Made by a program: the position numbers and the translations under genes. Positions 43,342-52,179 of a stretch of 64,000 nt of DNA are shown here, piece by piece; position 1 is the stretch's first letter; each line of letters opens with the position of its first letter. The DNA lies in contig NZ_CP064357.1 of the NCBI RefSeq assembly GCF_018141545.1, positions 62,001-126,000 on the forward strand, written 5' to 3'. The notes beneath the pieces are model-generated. The model did no database searches. It was not told where the DNA came from and saw only the letters and a list, made by a program, of their open reading frames with translations. Source of the DNA: Miltoncostaea oceani (lineage in GTDB: Bacteria; Actinomycetota; Thermoleophilia; Miltoncostaeales; Miltoncostaeaceae).

Positions 43342-43674
43342 ATGTCGAGAAGCCCTGAAGGAGTCCACGCGAACACGGAGGGGCGCAACCCGGCGCCTGC
43401 GGGGATCGAGGATCGCCACGGCGCTCTCTCGGTCCGTGTCTCGGAGCTCGGCTTCGAGATCTCCCTCTACCCGATGCTCTTCGGCAACGTCCGCCTCTGC
43501 GTCGGTGCCGCCGGCGCCTCGACCTACGATCGGGCCTGGTGCTACCGGGACCACGCGGCGCCGGGTGCCTTCGAGGCGGCTGAGACCTGGGATGGGAGTG
43601 GCCTGCCTCCAGGGTCCTGGTACCGGGACCTCAGCACCGGCGAGACCCGCGACGACGGAGCGCCTGACTCCTGA
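43342..43674 (+). CDS. Unknown protein
   Basis: 110 residues from ATG 43342. Contains ISLYPMLFGNVRLCVGAAGA and Trp-rich turns (AWCYRDHAAP, GSWYRDL). Cytoplasmic by sequence. No motif recognised. Confidence 0.55.
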   Translation: MSRSPEGVHANTEGRNPAPAGIEDRHGALSVRVSELGFEISLYPMLFGNVRLCVGAAGASTYDRAWCYRDHAAPGAFEAAETWDGSGLPPGSWYRDLSTGETRDDGAPDS

Positions 43675-43726
43675 GCGGCGATCGCGCGGCGCCTAGGGGG
43701 CGCCTGAGATCGAGTGGCTCAGAGCA

Positions 43727-44200
43727 TCAGCAGCCGGGCGCCGCGCGACGGGTGCGGCTCGAGATCAGATCAGGGGAGCCCGTGACCCGGTAGCGCGTGT
43801 AGGCGCTGTACCTGGTCTGGAAGTGGCCGCAGCGGAAGCTGGCGCGGTTCGTGAGCCGGATGGTGATCGGCTGCCAGGCGGTGCAGGGGGTCGGGTACTC
43901 GCAGTAGCGGGCCTGGCCGCGCACGATCGCCCGTGCAGTGCCCCACCCCTGCCAGCGCAGGCGGCGCAGGAACACCATGCGTACAGCCGACGCCTCGAAC
44001 CGGAGCGCGGCGGTCGGTCGCTCGACGAAGACTGACGGCTCTATGCGGCCCGCGACGGGGCGACCGTCCCAGTCTTCGGGGTCGAAGTGCCAGACGTGGG
44101 GCACCCGTTCAGCTTCGACAGCTTCGGTCGCTGCCAGGGCCGGCGACGGTGCAGCCACCACAGCGACACCGATCAGAACCAGTCGGGCGACATTGCTCAA
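43727..44200 (-). CDS. Secreted protein, probably translated from TTG
   Basis: TTG 44200 starts a signal peptide (VARLVLIGVAVVAAPSPALA). The longer frame to 44290 puts Cys-rich noise before it. The 157-residue product has a beta-rich domain with Cys residues (RYCEYPTPC, RCGH). The start overlaps the stop of a short frame at 44197-44328 as TTGA, a coupling arrangement. No family recognised. Confidence 0.6.
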   Translation of the reverse strand: MSNVARLVLIGVAVVAAPSPALAATEAVEAERVPHVWHFDPEDWDGRPVAGRIEPSVFVERPTAALRFEASAVRMVFLRRLRWQGWGTARAIVRGQARYCEYPTPCTAWQPITIRLTNRASFRCGHFQTRYSAYTRYRVTGSPDLISSRTRRAAPGC

Positions 44201-44328
44201 CGGATCACTCGAGACGGCTGGCCAGGCCGCGGTGCTCCGCGGTAGGCGTGGCCCACCCACGCTGTGGTTCGCAGTGCAACACCCGCACACTCCCGAATCA
44301 TGTCAACGCCCTCCATCGTGCTACGCAT
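44197..44328 (-). CDS. Short frame (43 residues) coupled to the secreted gene
   Basis: ATG 44328 follows AGGAAGG at five bases, one of the best ribosome sites in the window. The product MRSTMEGVDMIRECAGVA... ends SRVIR. Its TGA overlaps the TTG start of the 43727 gene. It may be a leader peptide or a small protein that brings ribosomes to a weak TTG start. Confidence 0.45.
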   Translation of the reverse strand: MRSTMEGVDMIRECAGVALRTTAWVGHAYRGAPRPGQPSRVIR

Positions 44329-44708
44329 CGATACCTTCCTCTCGCGTCTCGGCGGCGTCTCGCCATAGTAGAACCCGGCCATCGCACGATCCAGCGCGAC
44401 CTGACGGGTAAGGGCAAATGGCCACTGCGGGATCCCGCTTACGGCGATCAGCCGACGGGCCGAGACGGATCTACTCGCGCTCGCCTCCGATCGACCGCGG
44501 GCAAGGTCCTTCAACGATGTCTGGGAATCCGGACATCCACCCCGTGCGGCCGGATGTCTGGATTCTGAGACAATTGGCAGTCGGAGCCCGGCCTCCGCCT
44601 CGGACCATGTGCCAGTCCAGTCCTCCTCGGCTCGGCGTCGTAGCTTGGCCTCATGAGGGCGGTGCGCGTCGAGGCCTCCGCCACCCCGATGACTGGCCGA
44701 GGAGCCCG
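44329..44708. other. Intergenic region between divergent genes
   Basis: About 380 bases without a credible gene. It contains the dyad described at 44526-44564 and must hold promoters for the short frame at 44328 and the gene at 44709. Confidence 0.5.
44526..44564. promoter_or_regulatory. Inverted repeat, possible operator or terminator
   Basis: AATCCGGACATCC (44526-44538) and GGATGTCTGGATT (44552-44564), 13 bases with one mismatch, 13-base gap. Located about 145 bases before the 44709 gene. No T-run. Confidence 0.5.
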
Positions 44709-45167
44709 ATGCAGATCCTGATCGCCCGCGAGAAGCACGGAGACGCGATCTATGACGTCTCCACCCCCGATGACCTCTCGCGGGTCAGCGTCCACCTGCT
44801 CCGGGAGCGCAGCGAGTGGTTCTGCACGCCCGATGAGATGTACCCGGCCTCCGCGGCGCCGGCCCCGCTGAGCGAGGAGGAGCTCGCCAAGCTGCCGCCG
44901 GACATGCAGCGTGAGCTGAAGCGCCGCCTCGCCAACCACACGCGGGAGGCGTCCGCCCGCGAGGGCTACCAGCGGTGGTGGGACGAGGTCCAGCAGGTGC
45001 TGAGCGCCGGCGACCGCACGATCACGGTCGGTCGCGGGCGTTGGGAGCGCACCACCAGCCTCGCCTTCACGCTCCTCGAGCAGCGGGCCGACCACGAATA
45101 CGAGGGCTTCGAGGTCGTCTCCCCGACGCGGATCCCCCCACCCGAGGCCGAGATCTCGGTCGACTGA
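44709..45167 (+). CDS. Unknown cytoplasmic protein
   Basis: 152 residues from ATG 44709 with GGAG upstream; the frame stays open further upstream without support. N-terminal strands (QILIAREKHGDAIYDVSTPD), a helical middle (SEEELAKLPPDMQRELKRRL) and a C-terminal region with TSLAFTLLEQRADHEYEGFE. No motif recognised. Confidence 0.65.
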   Translation: MQILIAREKHGDAIYDVSTPDDLSRVSVHLLRERSEWFCTPDEMYPASAAPAPLSEEELAKLPPDMQRELKRRLANHTREASAREGYQRWWDEVQQVLSAGDRTITVGRGRWERTTSLAFTLLEQRADHEYEGFEVVSPTRIPPPEAEISVD

Positions 45168-45197
45168 GGGACCCGGTCTCGGCGGGAGGCTGCGGTC

Positions 45198-45392
45198 TCA
45201 GCCCCCGCCGACACCCCTCAGCGCGCCCTCGTCATCGAACGCGAAGGCGATCACCACTCCATCCGCGGTCCCGACGGCGACCTGAGGGTGCCCCGGTTTG
45301 GTCGGATCCTGGTCCGGAGAGATCTCGGTCGACGCGGCGAAAGCGACGCCGGCGCGGGAGAGCATCCGTGTGAAGGTCTCGAGGTCGTCCAT
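45198..45392 (-). CDS. Small unknown protein
   Basis: 64 residues, ATG 45392. ETFTRMLSRAGVAFAASTEI then GVVIAFAFDDEG, the pattern of a small alpha/beta domain. Convergent with the 44709 gene. Ribosome site weak. Confidence 0.55.
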   Translation of the reverse strand: MDDLETFTRMLSRAGVAFAASTEISPDQDPTKPGHPQVAVGTADGVVIAFAFDDEGALRGVGGG

Positions 45393-45435
45393 GCGATGAA
45401 CCTACGCCACCCGGTCAGGGGCGACGGCTCCGACT

Positions 45436-45696
45436 TCAGTGACCCTCTGGGGGCTCGGCAGACAGGATGTTGCCGGGGGCGACGTAGACGGTCGTCGGTT
45501 CCCGTCCACCCCCGCGCTCGCTGAATACCGGAACGAACCCGCCGACCTCCGGGCCGTTCACCGTCCCGTATGCGACCCCGAGCTCGCCGTCATCGCTGAT
45601 CGCGTTCGCATCGGCGTAGGTGATCCGCGTCCCGACCGGGTACCTCGCTCCAGAGTTCACCGCGCTGCCTCCATTGCTGCTGGTCGCCTCACCCAC
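45436..45696 (-). CDS. Small unknown protein, Gly-rich
   Basis: 86 residues, GTG 45696 with CGGAGGGG upstream. Beta-type sequence (YPVGTRITYADANAISDDGE, EPTTVYVAPGNILSAEPPEG) that could be one small barrel. No motif recognised. Confidence 0.6.
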   Translation of the reverse strand: MGEATSSNGGSAVNSGARYPVGTRITYADANAISDDGELGVAYGTVNGPEVGGFVPVFSERGGGREPTTVYVAPGNILSAEPPEGH

Positions 45697-45830
45697 GCCC
45701 CTCCGGTTGCACTTCTAAGGCGGTGCCTCAGGACTTCGTTGCAGAGTGCTGATGGTCTCCTTGCGCACCCGAATCACTTCAGCCGGTCTCGTCCTTGTGC
45801 CCCGGTCGGATGCGCATCGAGGTTACGCCG

Positions 45831-46250
45831 ATGCGAACCTTCTCATGTCTGGTGGCCGCGGCGATTGTCGGGATCTGCGGGATGCAAGCAACCACGACCT
45901 CCTCGGCGTCTGCTCGCCAGCCGGTGTCGTGCGCGTCGCTTGTGATCACCGGGCCCGACCTGGTCGGCCGGGAGTATGTAACCGGGCGGGTGCTGCTGAT
46001 CTGTACCGGCCGGGTGAGGATCGAGCTGGAAACCTGCATCCAGGTGCGCCTCGTTGTGCTGTGGCGTAATGTGAGGTGTGTGAGATCGGACCGCGGGACC
46101 GCCGGATCGGCCACCCAGCGGGTCTCCGGCGCCTGTCGTTCCCGGGGGCCGTCCCGTGTCTTCCGGGTCTGGTCGACCGCAACGATCAGCCGCGCCGGAC
46201 AGAGCGCCAGCGATCCCGGCTGGACCTCAGGGCGGCGGTTGCTGTGCTGA
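45831..46250 (+). CDS. Small secreted Cys-containing protein
   Basis: 139 residues from ATG 45831 (GAGG upstream). Signal peptide (FSCLVAAAIVGICGMQATTT). The mature start CASLVITGPD resembles CASFVVAGPD of the protein at 60822, so the two may share a domain. Several further Cys residues. The last TGA overlaps the GTG start of the next gene. Confidence 0.55.
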   Translation: MRTFSCLVAAAIVGICGMQATTTSSASARQPVSCASLVITGPDLVGREYVTGRVLLICTGRVRIELETCIQVRLVVLWRNVRCVRSDRGTAGSATQRVSGACRSRGPSRVFRVWSTATISRAGQSASDPGWTSGRRLLC

Positions 46251-46669
46251 GCTTCGACCTCGAGGGGGCCGTCATCGCGCTCGAGCGGGTCGCGGGGGAG
46301 ATCGCGGTCTCGAGCGCCGGCCGACTGGTCGCCACGCTCCCTCTCGGCGAGCAGGCCGGGGTGTCGCTCGGCAGAAACCTCTGGTTGCTCTGTGATCGGG
46401 CGCCGGCAGGGACGGCCCGCGTCAGGGGCAGTGGTGTCGAGCATGCCGAGTCCTGGGATGAGAAGGGGCTTGTGGTCTGGGTTGCGGTGGTGAGGGAGTC
46501 AGCTGACCCCTGGGAGCTCGTCTTCGAGGACTCCACGGGCCGCGACAACGGTCGGATGAGTGGCTCGCCGGTTCCTGGTCGAGCCCTGAACTGGCGCCAG
46601 CGGCTCCTCAGTCGCCTCCCGCGCCGCAGGGCGCGAGCAATCTCCTTGAAGCTGCCCGGAGACTCCTAG
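46244..46669 (+). CDS. Unknown protein, coupled to the previous gene
   Basis: 141 residues from GTG 46244, which overlaps the upstream stop as GTGCTGA. Strand-rich (VLSFDLEGAVIALERVAGEI, GLVVWVAVVRESADPWELVF) with a basic C-terminus (RLLSRLPRRRARAISLKLPG). No signal peptide. Function unknown. Confidence 0.55.
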   Translation: MLSFDLEGAVIALERVAGEIAVSSAGRLVATLPLGEQAGVSLGRNLWLLCDRAPAGTARVRGSGVEHAESWDEKGLVVWVAVVRESADPWELVFEDSTGRDNGRMSGSPVPGRALNWRQRLLSRLPRRRARAISLKLPGDS

Positions 46670-46765
46670 GCGAGGGTCTTCGGTCGGGAGACCCGGCTCT
46701 TGACCGGCGCGGGTGTATCCGCGACGGTTCGCGACGAGCGATGACCACTCGCGAAGGAGGACCTC

Positions 46766-47173
46766 ATCCGCGCGCTCCTGACCTTGGCAGTGCTCCTCCT
46801 GTCGGCCACCTCGGCCCTCGCCATCCCGGTGCAGCGGGTCACCGTGACGTCGGAGCCGAAGCTCCGGGTGGCTGTCAGCACGGTGCTGCTGTCTCCCGCC
46901 GCGGCGGATGAATGCCTCATCGCCTACCAGATCCAGATCAGGTCAGGCGACGGTAACGACTTCATCTACAAGTCAGCTCGAGGCAAGGCCCGTGCCTGCC
47001 CGGGTCCTGGGCGCACTGGAGTCGAGAGAGTGAAGGTCACGCGGCGCTTCTACATGGGCAACGTCGAGCCGCAGGGGCGCTACCGGATCTGCGTCACCGC
47101 TCGCCAGCGCGTGGCCGGGCGGATCTCCTCCGATCAGGTCTGCCGCCTGCGCGAGATACGCCGCACCTTCTGA
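46766..47173 (+). CDS. Small secreted protein, possible ATC start
   Basis: An ideal ribosome site AAGGAGG (46754-46760) is followed five bases later by ATC rather than ATG. In that frame ATC-CGC-GCG opens a complete signal peptide (RALLTLAVLLLSATSALA). TTG 46784 or GTG 46790 would be the regular choices but would cut the signal peptide. The mature 110 residues hold four Cys (ECLIAYQ, KARACPG, YRICVTA, QVCRLRE) and look like a small Ig-like domain. Confidence 0.6.
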   Translation: MRALLTLAVLLLSATSALAIPVQRVTVTSEPKLRVAVSTVLLSPAAADECLIAYQIQIRSGDGNDFIYKSARGKARACPGPGRTGVERVKVTRRFYMGNVEPQGRYRICVTARQRVAGRISSDQVCRLREIRRTF

Positions 47174-47316
47174 GGGCGTAGCTCGCCTACGCGCCATCGT
47201 TCTGGTGGTGGATCCCCGGCGGGATGGCGGAGGTTCGCCTTGCCGAGGGGCGGGGGCCGGTGCGGTCGGCCGCGACTCCTTGGGTCTCGGCCGTGGCCTC
47301 ATCCTCGGTCAGGCTT

Positions 47317-48321
47317 CTAGCCGAGCAGTTCCAGGTCATCCGGCTCAGGGCAGGCAGCCGCCTTCTCGAGCTCGTCCCGGGACCAGCCTCGAGGAACCCA
47401 GCTGGACCCGACCCTGATCCGCCCGTCCGGGGTGATCACGGCGACGCCGAGCCGGGCTCCGGCGGTGTCGATCAGGGTGAAGCGGCCCAGGTAGTCGCTC
47501 TCACAGGATCCCCGCGGGCTGTGCCCGACAATCTGGCGGTAGGAGCGTGGCCCGTTGTCGAGCAGGTTGCGCCAGTCGAGCCAGAGCACCCCGCCGAGCT
47601 CGATCCCGCCGCGGCAGCCGTCGACTCCGAAGAGCGCCGCGCTCGTCCTCGAACGGGAGCCGAGGAACTCGTGCCAGAGCGACTCGATCGCCTTCGAGGC
47701 GGCGCGCGGGTCCGTGTGGCCGAACAGCCGGCGGTGCACGCCGGCGTGGCTGATGAGGATGTCGCCGACCACGAACGAGGCCGCGAGGCTTCCCTGCCAG
47801 GCGAGCCGGTCGAGGCCACGGCCGAGCTCGGGGATCATGTGGGGGGCCGGCAGCCCGGTGAAGGTCCCCCCGCCCATGATCGCCGCCTCGTGGTTGCCGG
47901 CGACGACGAGATCGAAGAGGCAGGCCATCTCGAGGCAGGCGCGGTCGCCCTCCCCGCCGCGGCCGTCCAGCAGGTCGCCGATCTGGACCAGGGTAACGCC
48001 ACCTCCGACGCGGTTCCCCTCCCTCATCAGTCCCAGCGCACCCAGGGTGTCGGCGAGGAGCTGAGGCTGGCCGTGCACGTCGGAGATGACCACCGTCGAT
48101 CCGTGCTCGCGCGCGATCACCTTCGCGAGCTCGTCGAGCCGGTAGTGCGCGGGCCTGATCGTGTCCGGCGTCTGCCCGCGCTCGAGCACGGCGAAGCGCA
48201 GCTCCTCCTCGCGATCCTCCGGCGTCCAGCGGCGCGAGGCGCCCGGTGCGGTGCGGCCGCTGTCCAGGATCAGCTGCGTGGCGGCTGAGACGGCCCTCGT
48301 GCTCTTCGGCGCGCTTGCCAT
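47317..48321 (-). CDS. PPP-type metallophosphatase, copy 2
   Basis: 334 residues from ATG 48321 (GAGGA next to it). Motifs in order: VVISDVHGQ, VQIGDLLDGRGG, VVAGNHEAA, LISHAGVH, IVGHSPRGS. Related to the gene at 14843 but with a longer N-terminus and a different C-terminal extension (SRDELEKAAACPEPDDLE). The metal ligands are intact. Substrate unknown: phosphoprotein or dinucleotide polyphosphate. Not linked to a kinase gene. Confidence 0.8.
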   Translation of the reverse strand: MASAPKSTRAVSAATQLILDSGRTAPGASRRWTPEDREEELRFAVLERGQTPDTIRPAHYRLDELAKVIAREHGSTVVISDVHGQPQLLADTLGALGLMREGNRVGGGVTLVQIGDLLDGRGGEGDRACLEMACLFDLVVAGNHEAAIMGGGTFTGLPAPHMIPELGRGLDRLAWQGSLAASFVVGDILISHAGVHRRLFGHTDPRAASKAIESLWHEFLGSRSRTSAALFGVDGCRGGIELGGVLWLDWRNLLDNGPRSYRQIVGHSPRGSCESDYLGRFTLIDTAGARLGVAVITPDGRIRVGSSWVPRGWSRDELEKAAACPEPDDLELLG

Positions 48322-48418
48322 TCCTCGAGCGTAGGGTGCCCGGCGCGGCTGAGGCGATCGGTCTCGCTCTGGGCACTCCGACGTACCCATCGGCACCGCT
48401 GTGAGTCAGTGTGAGCGG

Positions 48419-50338
48419 ATGCCGATTGCACCAACGATCCAGCAGACCTTCCTCGAGTTCATCATCCGTGCCGAGCCTCAGGGGCGGCCGCCGATGGCCG
48501 GGGTGATGCTTGCGCCGCCGCAGAGTGTCGGTCTGCGGGTTCTCGATGAGGTCGTGAGCGGTCAGCTCCCGGATGCGATGGCACGCCACATCGCCGGGGT
48601 CCCGGCCCGGTTCGAGCTCTACCTGGCGCCTGATGAGTCCGCCCTCGAGGTGCTCTGCGTCTCGGGTCTCGTCGATCAACCCGGCTCTTCGTCGTCAGCC
48701 ACCTGGTCGCTGGTCAGCCCCCCGGGAACCTCGGAGGACCTGCGCCGTCACCTGATCAGCGGCGAACCGGTCCCGGACTCGTGGCGCCGGCAGATCAACG
48801 TCGACTCCGAGGACGACCTCCAGACCCAGTGGGGGAGGGTCCTGTCGGTCCGCGATCGCCTGCGCCTGCTGCTCAGTGAGCTCTCCGGGGAGGAGGGGCT
48901 CGCCTTCCGGAGCGCCTGGGCGAGCCCGGGGCAGCTGATCGTCGCGGCGTCCCTCGGGGGCCCGGCGATCAGTGAGTCCGTCGCGGCCATGTTGGCTGGA
49001 GCGGAGCCGAGCGCCTCCTTCGTCGACGCGCTCGCGGCCCAGATGCCCTCACCCGAGGTCCTCGGACCGATGCCGATCCGCGCGAGCGCGCTCTCCTACG
49101 AGGGGCCCGAGGGATGGGAGGACTGGGCCGGCCCGTTCGCCGACGGGATCCGCGACGGCGACTACTTCATCTGCCACCTGATCGACTCGCGCCGCCTCGC
49201 TGACCTGCTCGAGCAGGCGATCGCCCGCTTCGGGCTGGAGCGCACCGACGCGGGTGAGCCCTTCCCGTCAGCGGAGCCGTCGGTCGGGCCGGAGGACCTG
49301 CTCGGCTACCAGCACTGGCTGCTCGGTGCCCCCGGCGTGCCGTTCACCGTCTCACTCGGGGAGTTCGTGGACGAGGCGGCAGGACGCGGGATGACGATCG
49401 CCGAAGCCGTCTCGCTCGTGGTCGGGCGAGGAGCCACCCACGCCGCCTTGACGAGGGAGATCAGCGATGCCTTCAGCGCCGAGACCGGACACCCAGCCAC
49501 GGCGGTCAGCCCGGAGGCCCTGGTCCTCGGAGGCTCGGAGCGTCAGCTGGTCGCGAACGTCGCCTCGCTGCTGCGAAGGCTCTCTCCAGAGGAGGTGGTC
49601 GCCCACCTGGTCCGCTCCCACCGCGAATCGCTCACCGGCCCCGGTCTCGGTGCCTTCGGACTGGAAGGGCGCTGGTTCATGACCCACCTGCGCCGCCGCG
49701 AGTGGAGGGAATCAGAGCTGCCGATCCTCGACTGCGCGCGGGTCGAGCCGGTCGCCGACTCGACGGGGGCCGAGGGTGTCTTCGAGCTGATCGGTGCCCT
49801 GGAGGACGAGCACAGCGTCGGCTGGCTCTCGGAGACCATGCTCGAGCGGATCCGGAACATCCAGCCCGGCTACGACCTCGACGCAGCACTCGAGGATGGC
49901 CTGGAGCGGATGACCTTCTCCGGGCGCAGCATCGGCTTCGGCGGCACAGACCGCCCCCTGTCCGCGGTGATCCACAGCTCGAACATCCCGAGCGCCCTCG
50001 CCCATCCGAGCCTGCGGCGCGGCTTGGTCCTGCGGCTACGACACGACTATGCGCTGCGGCCGCCCCTGCTTGTGATCGCCTACAGCTCCGAGGTGATGAT
50101 CGTGAGCGCGAACCTCGATCCTGACCGATCACTGGTCGATCGCGGTCTCGATCTGCTCCGGGCAGAGGGCATGAGGGATCAGGGTTCGCGCCTCGGGGCC
50201 CTCTGGCTGATCGAGGACGAGGCCGGCGAGCCACAGGGGGCGTTCGATCTCCTGCCGATGAACCCCATCGTGGTCGGACGCAACGACGCCTGCCCCTGCG
50301 GGTCGGGCCTCAAGTCAAAGCGGTGCTGCCGACCCTGA
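48419..50338 (+). CDS. Large protein with C-terminal SEC-C zinc motif
   Basis: 639 residues from ATG 48419 (GTG 48401 is possible). The body is a soluble mixed sequence with no motif I know. The end VGRNDACPCGSGLKSKRCC is a SEC-C motif, the zinc-binding tail first seen in SecA and common in stand-alone proteins, where it helps bind proteins or nucleic acids. The protein has several similar alpha/beta stretches and may consist of three domains. It is divergent from the copy 2 phosphatase, with only about 97 bases between starts. Confidence 0.75.
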   Translation: MPIAPTIQQTFLEFIIRAEPQGRPPMAGVMLAPPQSVGLRVLDEVVSGQLPDAMARHIAGVPARFELYLAPDESALEVLCVSGLVDQPGSSSSATWSLVSPPGTSEDLRRHLISGEPVPDSWRRQINVDSEDDLQTQWGRVLSVRDRLRLLLSELSGEEGLAFRSAWASPGQLIVAASLGGPAISESVAAMLAGAEPSASFVDALAAQMPSPEVLGPMPIRASALSYEGPEGWEDWAGPFADGIRDGDYFICHLIDSRRLADLLEQAIARFGLERTDAGEPFPSAEPSVGPEDLLGYQHWLLGAPGVPFTVSLGEFVDEAAGRGMTIAEAVSLVVGRGATHAALTREISDAFSAETGHPATAVSPEALVLGGSERQLVANVASLLRRLSPEEVVAHLVRSHRESLTGPGLGAFGLEGRWFMTHLRRREWRESELPILDCARVEPVADSTGAEGVFELIGALEDEHSVGWLSETMLERIRNIQPGYDLDAALEDGLERMTFSGRSIGFGGTDRPLSAVIHSSNIPSALAHPSLRRGLVLRLRHDYALRPPLLVIAYSSEVMIVSANLDPDRSLVDRGLDLLRAEGMRDQGSRLGALWLIEDEAGEPQGAFDLLPMNPIVVGRNDACPCGSGLKSKRCCRP

Positions 50339-50351
50339 CCGTGGTGTGAGG

Positions 50352-50744
50352 CTACTGCTCGACGGTCGTCATGGCCACGCCGTCGAAGTGGTGGATCCAC
50401 TCCGAGCCATCCTCGGCGCTGGAGCTCACCGCCCCGCCGGCGAGGATGAAGGGGGAGAGGGCCTGGAGCAGGGCCCGCTGGTCCAGGGAGCCCGCCGCGC
50501 GGTGCTCACCTCCCATGGGCTCGCCCACGAACTCGAGCCAGGAGATGGATCCGTCCTCCTCCACCCCGACCATGAAGCCTGCTCGTGTCAGGAGCCCGAC
50601 CAGGTCCCCCGATGCCTGCAGCTGGCCCGGGTGGGTCGCGCTGTCGGCGGTGATGACCGCGGGTGAGGTGAGGGCGACGAGGGAGTGCGGGTGGTCGGCG
50701 CCGTCCCCGCCGAGGTAGCCCTGCCCGTTCACTGACCATCCCAT
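50352..50744 (-). CDS. Unknown protein
   Basis: 130 residues from ATG 50744 with AGGAG upstream. Mixed sequence with a Gly-rich start (GWSVNGQGYLGGDGADHPHS) and a strand-helix end (GSEWIHHFDGVAMTTVEQ). No motif recognised. Convergent with the SEC-C gene, whose stop is 13 bases away. Confidence 0.6.
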   Translation of the reverse strand: MGWSVNGQGYLGGDGADHPHSLVALTSPAVITADSATHPGQLQASGDLVGLLTRAGFMVGVEEDGSISWLEFVGEPMGGEHRAAGSLDQRALLQALSPFILAGGAVSSSAEDGSEWIHHFDGVAMTTVEQ

Positions 50745-50944
50745 AGCCCTACTCCTGACGTCGGTATCCACCTCAAGCTACGGCGCATACCTCGCGGCGC
50801 CTCGGGAGTGCCATGGGGCCGCCCGTCGGCCATCAGGCCGGGAAGCGTCGGCCTCTCGGGAAGGTAGTAGTTGTGAGAGATCCGGCCGCCACCGAGCCCG
50901 GCCTCCATGCTCAATCAGGAAGAGCGCCCGTTTCCTCCACCTCC

Positions 50945-51252
50945 ATGGCCCAGCTACGTGACAAGCGGATCGTCCGGTGCGCCCTCGCGGCGGTCGGCAG
51001 CGCCGCGCTCCTCGTTGCGTTCCTCGAGCTGCTGACGGTCTTCCCGACGAGGGTGAACGTCGTCCTCTTCGGGCTCGCGCTGATCGTCTTCTTCCTCGGG
51101 TATCTGCGATCCCCATACTTCTCGCGACGACAGACCGGCGGAGAGCCGTGCCCGGCGTGTGGTGGCCTCGGCTACCCGTGGCCGCCCATCCCTTCTACAT
51201 GCACCGCGGCCGCTGTGGTCGCTGCGGTGGGCGAGGGCGTGTCCCCGCCTGA
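50945..51252 (+). pseudogene. Membrane protein with DnaJ-type zinc finger, frame broken
   Basis: ATG 50945 opens a frame with two hydrophobic helices (ALAAVGSAALLVAFLELL, VNVVLFGLALIVFFLGYL) and then CPACGGLGY. The matching second half HRGRCGRCGGRGRVPA and a stop at 51252 lie in the -1 frame. Joined, they give CxxCxGxG...CxxCxGxG, the DnaJ central zinc finger repeat. A one-base loss near 51185, or a sequencing error, best explains this. In the uninterrupted frame the protein would end at 51295 with an unrelated tail. Confidence 0.6.
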
Positions 51253-51368
51253 GGTGCGAACCGTCCCGGTGTCATCCGTCCCCCCGGCGCTCTAGGCTCC
51301 GTTCGCCTGGGCAGGCGGGACTCTCCGCATCGCTGCCCTTCCTCTGACAGACGCCGTGGGAGTGAGCG

Positions 51369-52103
51369 ATGAAGACCAGGACCTTGGCACTCGGTGCCCT
51401 CGCGGCCGGCGTCATCCTCAGCGCGCCCGCCGGGGCGGGCGCGCTCAACGCGAACGTCGTCGACAGCGTCACGGTCACGCTGGTCGGTCCGCCGCGGCCC
51501 TACACCGAGGTGATCACCCCGGGGTCAACGACGGTCAACCGGGTGGAGATCCAGCTCACGATCACCTGCCGATCGATCGATTTCACGACCTGGCTCGATG
51601 CCGACCGCGACGACAACATCTACATCACGGGTCTCGGCGGCTCGAGCAACCTTCGGTCATGGCTCGGCGGGTGCGGGGACCTCGATCGTCCCCTGGGTGA
51701 GGTCTGGACCGCGGTGAGCCCGGTCTACGCGAAGGCGTTCTCGGCGAGGATCGACCAGACGCCGATTCGCTTCGAGACGATCGGCGTCGAGGTCGCCGGC
51801 TACTCGGCGAAGATGAGCCTGGCCGTCGAGCGGCTGCGCGCCACACGCAAGTCGGTGATCAGGCAGGTCCGGCAGCGGTACAACGTGCGGATCTGGTCCG
51901 ACACGAACTTCGACCGCTACGTGAACATCTGCATCAACGAGGGCAAGCGCACCTACTCCTCCGGCGGTCGGCTCTACTGCAACGTCACCCTCACCAGGAC
52001 GGTCCCCCGCCGGTTCCGGGTCGTGACGAAGGCGACCGTGCGCTGGGTCGCCACGGGCGCCGACTCCTTCAACGGCGCCATCGTCGCCCCGCCCCCGCTC
52101 TAG
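51369..52103 (+). CDS. Secreted protein of unknown function
   Basis: 244 residues. Signal peptide (TLALGALAAGVILSAPAGAG). Mature part is beta-type with conserved-looking Cys residues (ITCRSID, GGCGDLD, NICINEGK, LYCNVTLT), so probably a disulfide-bonded extracellular domain. No family recognised. Confidence 0.7.
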   Translation: MKTRTLALGALAAGVILSAPAGAGALNANVVDSVTVTLVGPPRPYTEVITPGSTTVNRVEIQLTITCRSIDFTTWLDADRDDNIYITGLGGSSNLRSWLGGCGDLDRPLGEVWTAVSPVYAKAFSARIDQTPIRFETIGVEVAGYSAKMSLAVERLRATRKSVIRQVRQRYNVRIWSDTNFDRYVNICINEGKRTYSSGGRLYCNVTLTRTVPRRFRVVTKATVRWVATGADSFNGAIVAPPPL

Positions 52104-52179
52104 GGGAGCGAGCCGACGCCCGACCCCTGGGGCCTTCGGAAGACGAAGCCGGCGCGGGATCGCGTTGTATCGTCGGGGC

